From Sphingomonas sanguinis (GTDB taxonomy: Bacteria; Pseudomonadota; Alphaproteobacteria; Sphingomonadales; Sphingomonadaceae): a stretch of 64,000 nt of DNA. The notes under the pieces were generated by a model. It saw only the letters and a program-made list of their open reading frames with translations. It did no database searches and was not told the origin of the DNA. This document shows, piece by piece, positions 38,788 through 46,834 of the stretch (its first letter is position 1; every line of letters begins with the position of its first letter). The DNA lies in assembly GCF_019297835.1 (NCBI RefSeq), contig NZ_CP079203.1, positions 62,001-126,000 of the forward strand. The letters are read 5' to 3'. Position numbers and translations under genes: made by a program.

Positions 38788-40126
38788 TCCGCGCGCGCGG
38801 GCGACCTGGCGATGGGGCAGCGCGCTGGCGGCGATGCTGGTCCTGCAATCGCTGGCGCTGGCGGCGGTCTTCTGGGTGCTGGCGGGCGACACCCATCGGC
38901 GCGAGATCGAGCATCGCTTGAGCGACGACTGCACCTTCTTCCGCCTGACCCCGGCGGGGGAGCGGCCAGAGGAACTGCGCGAGAAGCTGGACCGCGACAT
39001 TCACCGCGACCTGTTCCTGGCCCTGTTCGATGCCAATGGACGGCGGATCGCGGGCAATGTCGCCCATCTGCCGCCGGGTGCGCGCAGCGGCGGGTCGTTC
39101 GTCGCCACCGTCGTGCCCACCGAATTGCCGGGCAAGCACAGCGACGAGGCGCGGGTGCAGCTCTGCCCGATGCCGGACGGTACGCGCCTGCTGGTCGGCG
39201 TCGATCTGGACGACTCCGTCGCATCGATGCGGCTGGTCGGCCAGTCGTTGCTGATCGGACTGGTGCCGGGCATCCTGATCGCGCTGGTCTTCGGGCTGAT
39301 CGCCGGGCGGCGCGCGGCGCGGCAGGTCGATGCGGTCCGCCGCCTGACCGAGCGGATCTTGGGCGGCGACCTGTCCGGGCGGCTGCCGGTGCCGGGCGAT
39401 CCCGACAGTTTCGGGCTGCTGTGCGCCGACATCAACCTGATGCTCGACCGGCTCCAGCTGCTGGTCGGCGACATGCGCGGGATCGGCGACGATATCGCGC
39501 ACCAGCTGCGCACGCCGCTGACGCGGCTGCGCGCACGGGTCGAGCGGGGGATGCGCGACGATAGCGACCGCGACGCCTTTGCCGCAACCGCCGAGGCGAC
39601 GCTGGCCGATGTCGACAAGCTGCTGGGCATCATCGCGGCGCTGCTGCGCATTCGCGAGCTGGAGGACCATGCCCGCCGCAGCCGTTTCGCGCCTGTTGAT
39701 CTGGCCCGGCTGGTCGAGGATGCGTGCGACCTGCACCACCCAACTGCCGAGGATCGCGGCATTACCCTGTCCTGTGCCACCGAAACGGCGCCGCCGGTCG
39801 ATGGCGATGCGAGTCTATTGATCGAGGCGGTGTCGAACCTGATCGACAATGCGATGAAGTTTGGGCGGGCCGGCGGCGCGGTGCGCGTCACCCTGGGGAT
39901 GCAGGGGCGCGACATCGTGCTGAGTGTCGCCGATGACGGTATCGGTGTCCCCCCGGCGGAGCGGGCGCTGGTGCTGCAACGCTTCTATCGCGGGCGGGTC
40001 GATCAGCCGGGGGTGGGGCTGGGCCTGCCGCTGGTCAAGACGATCGCCGATCTCCACGGCTTCGCTCTGGTCTTTGCGGCCCAGGGCAGTGCCGTTTCGA
40101 TCATCTGCCCCGGCGTGGCAAATTAA
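38765..40126 (+). CDS. Sensor histidine kinase (CzcS/CusS-like)
   Basis: 453 residues. Helices at about 17-40 and 158-180 enclose a periplasmic sensor domain of about 115 residues with two His and two Cys as possible metal ligands, followed by HAMP (about 181-233). His246 is in GDDIAHQLRTPLTRLR. The ATPase domain has NLIDNAMKFG, DDGIGVPP and PGVGLGLPLV. It starts inside the end of the regulator gene, so the two are coupled. By position it senses periplasmic metal and drives the divergent efflux operon. Confidence 0.9.
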   Translation: MSSIFPTDPRARATWRWGSALAAMLVLQSLALAAVFWVLAGDTHRREIEHRLSDDCTFFRLTPAGERPEELREKLDRDIHRDLFLALFDANGRRIAGNVAHLPPGARSGGSFVATVVPTELPGKHSDEARVQLCPMPDGTRLLVGVDLDDSVASMRLVGQSLLIGLVPGILIALVFGLIAGRRAARQVDAVRRLTERILGGDLSGRLPVPGDPDSFGLLCADINLMLDRLQLLVGDMRGIGDDIAHQLRTPLTRLRARVERGMRDDSDRDAFAATAEATLADVDKLLGIIAALLRIRELEDHARRSRFAPVDLARLVEDACDLHHPTAEDRGITLSCATETAPPVDGDASLLIEAVSNLIDNAMKFGRAGGAVRVTLGMQGRDIVLSVADDGIGVPPAERALVLQRFYRGRVDQPGVGLGLPLVKTIADLHGFALVFAAQGSAVSIICPGVAN

Positions 40127-40238
40127 ACATAAATTTATAGAACCCTATGCCGATGGTTGCGTTCACCGTCCGCCGACTCACGGCCTGAGCCGAACGCCAT
40201 GTCTCCCGGCTGAGCCCCTTATCGAAGGAATAGGAACG

Positions 40239-40901
40239 ATGCGTTACGCTTCGCTCGCGCTGGTCGCGTGCCTCTTTGCCGCGCCCGCTTTCGCCCAGAC
40301 CGGCGACACCCGGACGGGCAATGGATTCCCGTAGAACAGCCTGTCCAGCCAGCCGCATGGCGGCCCACAGAGCGAGGCGCAGCGTGCCTCGATCATGGCG
40401 CTTCAGCAGACGCCGATCGAACTCCAGCAGCTTCAGCTTCAGACCAAGCAGGCGCATTGGAACGTGTCGGGCACGCTGTTCTACCCGCTGCACGAGCTGT
40501 TGCAGGATCATCATGACGGTGTCGCCAAATATGCCGACGAAGTGGCCGAGCGGCTGCTCGCCATCGGCGCATCGGCGGACGGCCGCGCCAATACCATCGT
40601 GCGCACCAGCCGCGTGCCGGAAATGCCGGGCGGCTTCATCGACGATGCGCAGGTGATCGGCTGGTTCGCGACCAACTGCCGCGTGGTCAGCGACGGGATC
40701 GGCCAGGGCATCAAGGCCAGCGAGGATCGCGACCCCACCACCTCGAACTTATTGCAGGAGGTCCAGCACGCGATCGACAAATATCAGTGGCAGATGCGCG
40801 CCATGATGCAGCCGACTCCGACCGACGCCAATAACGGCACGGACCTGAACGGCGGCCGCCCGGTGCCGCCTATGGCACGGACGGCCCTCGGCGCGCGATA
40901 G
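40239..40901 (+). pseudogene. Exported Dps-like ferritin interrupted by an in-frame TAG
   Basis: ATG 40239 (AAGGAATAGGAACG upstream) begins a clear signal peptide, MRYASLALVACLFAAPAFAQ, then TGDTRTGNGFP and TAG at 40332-40334. The same frame then continues without a break (NSLSSQPHGGPQSEAQRASI) into a Dps/ferritin-like domain to TAA/TAG near 40901: LQTKQAHWNVSGTLFYPLHE, DHHDGVAKYADEVAERLLAI, and a late helix KYQWQMRAMM. ATG 40395 could still give a 168-residue cytoplasmic protein retaining the HWNV...H...DH.DG ferroxidase pattern. So this is either a nonsense mutation removing export, or a pseudogene, or a sequence error. Confidence 0.8.
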
Positions 40902-40985
40902 GCATCGACGCCCGTCGCGCTCGACCCGGTGCCGGGGACTCAAGGCCTTACGGCAGTTGGGAGCACATCGGATGATCCTATCGAA

Positions 40986-41015
40986 CCGGCGCCAGCAGCG
41001 GCCTGCTGGCGCCGG
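40986..41015 (+). terminator. Strong hairpin terminator after the Dps gene
   Basis: CCGGCGCCAGCAG and CTGCTGGCGCCGG are perfect 13-base arms around a CGGC loop, followed by GTTTG. It is the strongest stem in the region and lies 85 bases after the Dps stop. Confidence 0.7.
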
Positions 41016-41028
41016 GTTTGTAGAAGGC

Positions 41029-41143
41029 TTAGAATGTAAGCCCTGCCGCCTTTTCGATGGTATCTACCGCAGCATGAAATTGCTTTCGGCTGTGGCAGGC
41101 AGGATGTTGCCAATGGGCTCGAACAGGCGACGATGGTTGCGGG
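41029..41143 (-). pseudogene. Remnant of an IS3-family OrfB C-terminus
   Basis: On the minus strand a short frame reads NHRRLFEPIGNILPATAESN and then, after a one-base shift, FHAAVDTIEKAAGLTF and TAA at 41029-41031. This pattern (RRL.EPIGN.PPAEAE) is the recalled tail of IS3-family OrfB transposases. No upstream transposase core or inverted repeats are present, so only a fragment survives. The rest of 41144-41320 holds no gene. Confidence 0.5.
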
Positions 41144-41320
41144 CATCGTAATGGCGCGGTCATCAATGGTTCCTAGGGGCACCGTACGTCCTTGCCCTGA
41201 TCGTCGAATAGGCTTCGGGATTTTGGCTCCCAGTTTCGTAGACATCACGACCATGCCGCCAGCACATCCGTTTTTCGCCACACTCTTCCGCGCGATCCTG
41301 ACAACGAAGCATCGCGGCTG

Positions 41321-42010
41321 ATGAAGATTCTGCTGGCGGAGGATGATGCGACCACGGCGGAGAATATCGGCGCCGGACTCGGCGCGGCGGGGCACCATGT
41401 CCGGATCGCGTCGACCGGCCGTGATGCGCTGGCACTGCTGGAGGCAGAGCCGTTCGATCTGGCGGTGCTGGACCGGCTGATGCCGGGCGGTGACGGGATG
41501 AGCGTGTTGGCCGCTATCCGGCGACGGGACCGGCATCTGCCGGTACTGATGCTGACCGCGCTCGGTGCAATCGCGGACCGGGTCGAGGGGCTGGAGGCCG
41601 GGGCGGACGATTATCTGGTCAAGCCCTTCGCACTGCCGGAGCTGACCGCGCGGATCAACGCGCTGAGGCGGAGATGGGCGGCGAAGAAGGACGAGGACGG
41701 TCCCGAGGTTTCGTTGCGCTGGGGCGGGTTGACGCTCGATCTGCTCGACCGCCAGGTTCGCTGGCAGGGGGCGGCGATTCCTGTGCAGCCGCGCGAGTTC
41801 CGTTTGCTGGAGGAACTGCTGCGCGCGCAAGGGAAGCTGGTGACCCGCACCATGCTGCTGGAAAGCGTATGGAAACTTCATTTTGACCCCCGCACCAATA
41901 TCGTCGAGACGCATCTCAGCCGGTTGCGCACGCGCCTGGCGGATGCGGGATGCGGCGAGGCAATCGAAACGGTGCGCGGCGCCGGCTATCGAATGCGCGA
42001 TGGCGTCTGA
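41321..42010 (+). CDS. OmpR-family response regulator, second system
   Basis: 229 residues. The receiver has Asp51 (LAVLDRLMPGGDGMSVL) and Lys in YLVKPFALPEL. The winged-helix effector domain (about 128-228) contains IPVQPREFRLLEELLRAQGK and NIVETHLSRLRTRLADAG. It is clearly related to the regulator at 38110. Overlaps the following kinase gene by 11 bases. It lies upstream of the siderophore receptor and PepSY genes, which it may control. Confidence 0.9.
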   Translation: MKILLAEDDATTAENIGAGLGAAGHHVRIASTGRDALALLEAEPFDLAVLDRLMPGGDGMSVLAAIRRRDRHLPVLMLTALGAIADRVEGLEAGADDYLVKPFALPELTARINALRRRWAAKKDEDGPEVSLRWGGLTLDLLDRQVRWQGAAIPVQPREFRLLEELLRAQGKLVTRTMLLESVWKLHFDPRTNIVETHLSRLRTRLADAGCGEAIETVRGAGYRMRDGV

Positions 42011-43370
42011 CCGGTTGTTGTTACGATGGCGGCATTCCGCGACGCTGCGGATCGCGCTGGTCCATTCCGCTGCGATCCTGCTCGCCACCGCGTTGCTCGG
42101 CGGGCTGGTAGTCCATGCCTTTCACGTCACGGTCCAGCGACAGCTCGACCAGCGGATCACCGACGACGCGCGCAGTCTGGTCCATCATTATCGCAAAGGC
42201 GGCCGCAGGGGGTTGATGCAGGCGATGGCGCAGCGGGCGGACATGATGCCCGACCTGCTGCGCGGCGTGTTCGCAAGCGATGGCCGTCGGATCGCGGGCG
42301 CGGCAGTGCTTGCGGTCCAGCCGCCGGGCTGGGGAGAGATCGTGCTTCATCCCCGCCATGTCGCCGCCATACCGGCACGGGTCTTTTCCGCGCGGTTGGG
42401 CGACGGGTCGACCGTCGTCATCGCCTCCGCCAGCGATGTGGTCGGGGCGGCTGCCGCGCCGATCACCCGGCTGTTCGTGTTCCAGGGGCTGGCCATCGCC
42501 ATGCTGGGCATCGTCAGCGCACTGCTGCTCAGCGCCTATCTGCGCCGACGCTTGGAGGCGATGGCCGACACCGCGCGCGCGATCATGGTAGGGCGGCTGG
42601 AACAGCGGATGCCGATCACGGGGGATGACGAGTTCGACCGGCTGGGCACCGTCCTCAACACGATGCTCGACCGGATCGGCGCATTGATCGGGAATTTACG
42701 CCAGGTATCGAGCGACATCGCGCACGACCTTCGCACCCCGCTGACCCGGCTGCGCGCCGAGGCCGAGCGGGCGATGGGGGCGTGGGATGGGGCGGAGGGA
42801 GGCCGCGCACGGCTGGAGTCGGTCGTCGCGCAGGCGGACGAGGTTCTGGAGATATTCGCTGCGCTGCTGCGCATCTCGGAGATCGAGGCGGGGGCTGGGC
42901 GGCGCGGCTTCGGTCCGATCGACCTGTCGGCGCTGGTCGAGGAGATCTGCGAAAGCTACGAACCGGCGTTGCGCGATGGCGGGCGGCGGTTGCATTGGGT
43001 GGTGGCGCGGGGCGTCGCCATCGTCGGTGATCGGCAGTTGCTGGCACAGGGACTCGTCAATCTGATCGAGAATGCCGCAACCCACACCCCTCTCGGAACC
43101 GACGTCGCCGTGACGCTGGACCGCGTGGCGGATCGGATCATGCTGTCGGTGCAGGACGATGGGCCCGGCATCGCCCCTGCCGACCGGGCGCGTGTGCTCC
43201 AGCGCTTTACCCGGCTCGACGCCAGCCGGGCGACGCCGGGGCATGGGCTGGGGCTCAGCCTGGTCGCGGCGGTTGCGGGAATCCATGGTATGTCCCTGAC
43301 GCTCGAGGACGCCGGGCCGGGGCTGCGCGTCGTCCTTCAACCCAGGGGCGAGGGCGTGCCGCACGCCTGA
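42000..43370 (+). CDS. Sensor histidine kinase, second system
   Basis: 456 residues. Helices at about 17-40 and 157-180 flank a periplasmic domain, then HAMP (about 180-232). His242 is in SSDIAHDLRTPLTRLR. The ATPase domain shows NLIENAATHTP, DDGPGIAP and GHGLGLSLVAAVAGIHGM. ATG 42000 overlaps the regulator's end; the frame is open further upstream but that would lie inside the regulator. It is closely similar in layout to the kinase at 38765. The signal is unknown; iron or a related metal is suggested by the neighbours. Confidence 0.9.
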   Translation: MASDRLLLRWRHSATLRIALVHSAAILLATALLGGLVVHAFHVTVQRQLDQRITDDARSLVHHYRKGGRRGLMQAMAQRADMMPDLLRGVFASDGRRIAGAAVLAVQPPGWGEIVLHPRHVAAIPARVFSARLGDGSTVVIASASDVVGAAAAPITRLFVFQGLAIAMLGIVSALLLSAYLRRRLEAMADTARAIMVGRLEQRMPITGDDEFDRLGTVLNTMLDRIGALIGNLRQVSSDIAHDLRTPLTRLRAEAERAMGAWDGAEGGRARLESVVAQADEVLEIFAALLRISEIEAGAGRRGFGPIDLSALVEEICESYEPALRDGGRRLHWVVARGVAIVGDRQLLAQGLVNLIENAATHTPLGTDVAVTLDRVADRIMLSVQDDGPGIAPADRARVLQRFTRLDASRATPGHGLGLSLVAAVAGIHGMSLTLEDAGPGLRVVLQPRGEGVPHA

Positions 43371-43476
43371 CGTAAGCGACGGTTCCTATACAATTTCCCA
43401 ACCTCTCCGCACTGCAACACAACTGACATGACGTAGGCTTAGCGGCCCCGACAACACAGCTTGAGGGGCAATCATC

Positions 43477-45635
43477 ATGACGAACGGCCAGAGCGGCCGG
43501 CGAATCCGCCGGTATCGCAACGCTATTCTTTTGACCTCGATCCTGACGGTCGCGGCACCATCTGCGGCCTGGGCGGGGCCGGGCGATGCGGACCCGCAGA
43601 CCGGCTTTGCGAAGGACGGCGACATCACCGTCACCGGCCGCCGGGATAAGGAGGGCGCGCCGACCGAGACGCAGGTCGGGGCATTCCGCAACCAGTCGCT
43701 GCTCGACACGCCGCTGACCGTGACGGTGATCGACCGCAACCTGCTCCACGCGCAGGACGCGCGCGGGCTGGACGATGCGCTGCGCAACGTCGCGGCATCA
43801 CCCAGCAGGGCAACAGCCCGCTGACCGCGAACAGCTATGCCGCGCGAGGGGTCGTCGCCAATCCTCGTACCAATTTCCGCCTGAACGGCACGCTGCCGAT
43901 CATCAACTATCTGCCGATCCCGATCGAGAACAAGGAACGGGTCGAGGCGCTGAAGGGCGTGTCCGCGCTCTATTACGGCTTCACGAGCCCATCGGTCATC
44001 GTCAACATGGTGACCAAGCGGGCAGGGCGCGATCCCGTTACCGACTTCCGCCTGGATACCGATGTCGAGGGGACGTACGGCATCGGCGCCGATGTCGGGC
44101 GGCTGTTCGGCAGCAACGGGCAGTTCGGCATGCGGCTGAACGGCTATGCCGCACATCTGGAGACGCCGTTCGACGGCGTGGATGGCTATCGCTGGCTGAC
44201 CAGCGGCGCCTTCGACGTGCGGCCGACCGACCGGCTGTCGCTGCAGTTCGACATCGAACATTATGAGCGCAAGATGGCCGAGCCGGGCGCCGTCATGCTG
44301 CCCAATCCGGTGGGCGCGGTGAAGGGCATCGGCGGCACCGTCACCTTGCCACCCTATCCGAATCCGCATCTGCGTTTCGCCCCGACCGATGCGGCCTATT
44401 TCGGGCGGGTGACGAACGGGCTGGCGCGGCTGAACTACAAGATCGACGAAAATTGGTCGGTCCATGTCGATGGCGGCATCGCGCGCCTGCATCGCAGCCG
44501 CTGGATCGTCGACATCAATCCGACCGACTATACGACCGGCGCGGCGACCCTGATCGGCTATGTCAGCCCGAGCGAGGATTTCGGCAACAACAGCATGCGC
44601 GCCGAGATCAACGGCGTCATCACGACCGGCATCCTGCGTCAGGAGATCCTGGCGGGATATGCCGCCAACCATCTGTGGGAAGGGGCGGCCGCGACCAGCA
44701 GCTTTACGGGGTCGAGCAACTATTACGCGCCGCCCGCCGTCCCGACCTCGGCCCTGACGTTCAAGCCGAAGTCGGCGGCTTTCAAGCAGTATACCGACGA
44801 CAAGGGCTTCTACCTGATGGACACCGCGCATGTCGGCGATGCGCTGACCGTAATCGGCGGGGCGCGTCAGTCGAGCTTCCGGGTCGAGAAGGTTGGCACG
44901 ACGCCGTTCCAGCTCGACATGGTGTCGCCGATGGCCGCCGTGATCGTCCATCCGGTCGCCCAGGCCAGCCTGTACGCCTCCTATGTCGAAGGTCTGGAGA
45001 GCGCAGGCACCGCACCGCTGACCGCCGCCAATGCGGGTGCGATCCTGCCGCCGCTGGTCAGCCGCCAGAAGGAGGTCGGGGTCAAGGCGGACGCGGGCGG
45101 GGCGACCGCCAGCCTGGCCTATTTCGACATCGACCGGCCCTCCACCTATATCGACGCGAACAACATCTTCGTCAGCGACGGCCGCGCCCGGTTCCGGGGT
45201 GTCGAGGCGTCGTTCCAGGGGCGGATACTGCCCGAACTGACCGGTGCGGCCTCCTGGCAGTTTCTCGACGCGGTGCAGGTGAAGACCAGCGTTGCGGCCC
45301 AGAACGGACGCCATGTCATCAACGCGCCGCGCTACGCCGGATCGGCCTTCCTGGCCTATCGCCCGCATTGGCTGGAGGGGGCCGAACTGAACGGCGGGGT
45401 CTATTATACCGGGCGTCGCTCCGACGATTTGCAGGACCGGGTCTTCCTGCCCGGCTATGCGACGGTCAGCCTGGGTGCCGCGTATCGCGTGACCCGCGCC
45501 GACGCCGATGCAATCACCGTCCGGGTGACGGCCGACAATCTGCTCGACAAGACCTATTGGGCGACGGGTGGCGAGACGCATCTGTACGCCGGCACGCCGC
45601 GCACCTTTCGCCTGACGCTCGGTGCGGGCTTCTGA
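43477..45635 (+). pseudogene. TonB-dependent siderophore receptor, frameshifted
   Basis: ATG 43477 starts a signal peptide (ending SAAWAGPGDA), then DITVTGRRD (TonB box region) and a plug start ending LLDTPLTVTVIDRNLL, DALRNVAAS. Frame is then lost and stops at 43824. One base over, the sequence continues GITQQGNSPLTANSYAARGV, VEALKGVSALYYGFTSP and a complete barrel to the terminal Phe at 45635. A single G missing in a GGG run near 43793-43795 explains it (NVAG expected). Restored length is about 719 residues, the FhuA/FecA-like size. It may be inactive, phase-variable, or a sequence error. The intact 3' part argues for a recent event. Confidence 0.85.
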
Positions 45636-45640
45636 TACCG

Positions 45641-45668
45641 GGCCGGGACGGTGCGGACCGTCCCGGCC
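45641..45668 (+). terminator. Intrinsic terminator after the siderophore receptor
   Basis: GGCCGGGACGGT and ACCGTCCCGGCC, perfect 12-base arms around GCGG, followed by ATTTTT (45669-45674). It starts five bases after the receptor stop and ends 18 bases before the next ATG, so it should separate or attenuate the PepSY-type gene. Confidence 0.8.
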
Positions 45669-45686
45669 ATTTTTCCAAGGAACCTC

Positions 45687-46133
45687 ATGGCCTTTCCATC
45701 CTCTTCCCCCCGGTCGCGCGGCCAGTGGGCGCGTGCCTTGCGTCGCTGTCACCGGCTGATCGGCCTGTTTTTTACTCCCGCGATCCTGTTCTTTGCGGTG
45801 ACGGGCGCGCTCCAGACGCTGGAGCTGCACGAAGTCAGGCATGGGCCGGTTCCGGCCTGGCTGGCCGCTGCGGCGAGCCTGCATAAACACCAGCGGCTGT
45901 CGAAGCCCAAGCCACCCGCCGCGGTTGCGGCTTCGGCATCAGTCGGACCGGCATCCCCGGCACTGCGAGATCACACCGCGTTGCGCCTGTTCGTCGTCCT
46001 GATGGCGATCGCCCTGGCGGTGTCGGCGCTCTCGGGATGCGCGATCGCGCTTCACCTGCGCACAACGCGGCGCGAGGCGGTCATCGTGCTGGTCGCCGGC
46101 GTGGTCGCGCCGATAATCCTCTATGCCCTCTGA
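45687..46133 (+). CDS. PepSY-associated-type small membrane protein
   Basis: 148 residues. The first helix (RCHRLIGLFFTPAILFFAVT, about 20-42, followed by GALQTLELHE) matches the N-terminal helix of PepSY_TM proteins. A Pro/Ala-rich linker leads to two C-terminal helices (about 98-147; LRLFVVLMAIALAVSALSGC). Such small proteins often accompany siderophore receptors and may take part in ferric-siderophore reduction. ATG 45687 has AAGGA 6 bases upstream. Confidence 0.7.
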   Translation: MAFPSSSPRSRGQWARALRRCHRLIGLFFTPAILFFAVTGALQTLELHEVRHGPVPAWLAAAASLHKHQRLSKPKPPAAVAASASVGPASPALRDHTALRLFVVLMAIALAVSALSGCAIALHLRTTRREAVIVLVAGVVAPIILYAL

Positions 46134-46166
46134 ACGCTGTCCCACCCGTCGATCGTACCGCCTAGC

Positions 46167-46330
46167 ATGTTTCGGTCCCCGGCCGCGGCGCTGGTCACGT
46201 GTGTCGTTGCGCCGGCCTCCGCCGAGCCGGAGGAAATCCGGGTCTATATGGACGAGATGAACGCGTCGTCGACATCCGCCTCGACACCCATGTCAACTAC
46301 CTCGCGACGGAGCGCTGGACGTTCGACTAG
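46167..46330 (+). pseudogene. N-terminal remnant of an outer-membrane protein gene
   Basis: ATG 46167 gives MFRSPAAALVTCVVAPASAE (a signal peptide) then PEEIRVYMDEMN. A frame change at about 46260 continues RVVDIRLDTHVNYLATERWT, FD and TAG 46328-46330. The pattern EEI.VYMDEMN...D.HVNY resembles the first residues of a family of beta-barrel outer-membrane proteins as I recall it. The rest of the gene is absent, and the sequence passes directly into a hydrolase fragment. Gene scrap with a frameshift. Confidence 0.5.
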
Positions 46331-46473
46331 GCGGTGATGCCATGGGCAATGAGCCAGCGTGCGGCCGGCATCGCCTCGATCGCCATCTCGATCCGCTTAT
46401 AGCCGCGTCGAGCGGCGATCAGCACGGCAGCACCGTTTGGTCGAGAGGGCCGGAAGACCTCCAGCGTCGGGCA
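46328..46473 (-). pseudogene. Fragment of the Tat-exported hydrolase gene
   Basis: These bases match the internal part of the hydrolase at 18298-18442. By eye about 130 of 141 aligned bases are identical, including CTCGATCCGCTTATAGCC and CACGGCAGCACCGTT. In the parent it covers the region just before the nucleophile elbow and encodes no complete domain. Homology starts at the TAG that ends the neighbouring remnant and stops abruptly after CTCCAGCGTCGGGC. The rest of the 46134-46834 gap holds only a 60-bp repeat. Confidence 0.88.
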
Positions 46474-46634
46474 GGGGCGGCGATGTGCGCGTGCCGGTTA
46501 TGGAGCGTTTTTCAAGCCGTTTTGCAGCTTTGTCTGCCGAAACATGTCAACAGAGAGACGGCCGCGCCGCGTTTCCATGAGTTCGCACCTTTCAACCGCC
46601 GAATTTGCATGCCCGAAACTGGGCATTTGCCGAC

Positions 46635-46693
46635 ATGAACGAATGGCGGAAGTTGGACACGCAGATAGTCGCGCGAATGACCGTTTCTGGGTC
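46635..46693 (+). repeat. 60-bp dispersed repeat, copy 6 (59 bp)
   Basis: ATGAACGAATGGCGGAAGTT at the left and GCGCGAATGACCG, TTTCTGGGTC at the right. The GGGAAG core reads TGGACAC. It lies 141 bases beyond the 3' end of the convergent S9 peptidase gene. Confidence 0.75.
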
Positions 46694-46834
46694 AGCGCGC
46701 CTGGCACTTAGGGGTGGGCTTCGACCGATGGAGGTCGTTCCCACGCGAAGGAGTGACGTCGGCTCGTGTCAAAACCAGCCATTCGTAATTCAGATCGTTA
46801 ACGGGCAAAGGCTTCGCGCAGTGGATAGATGGAC

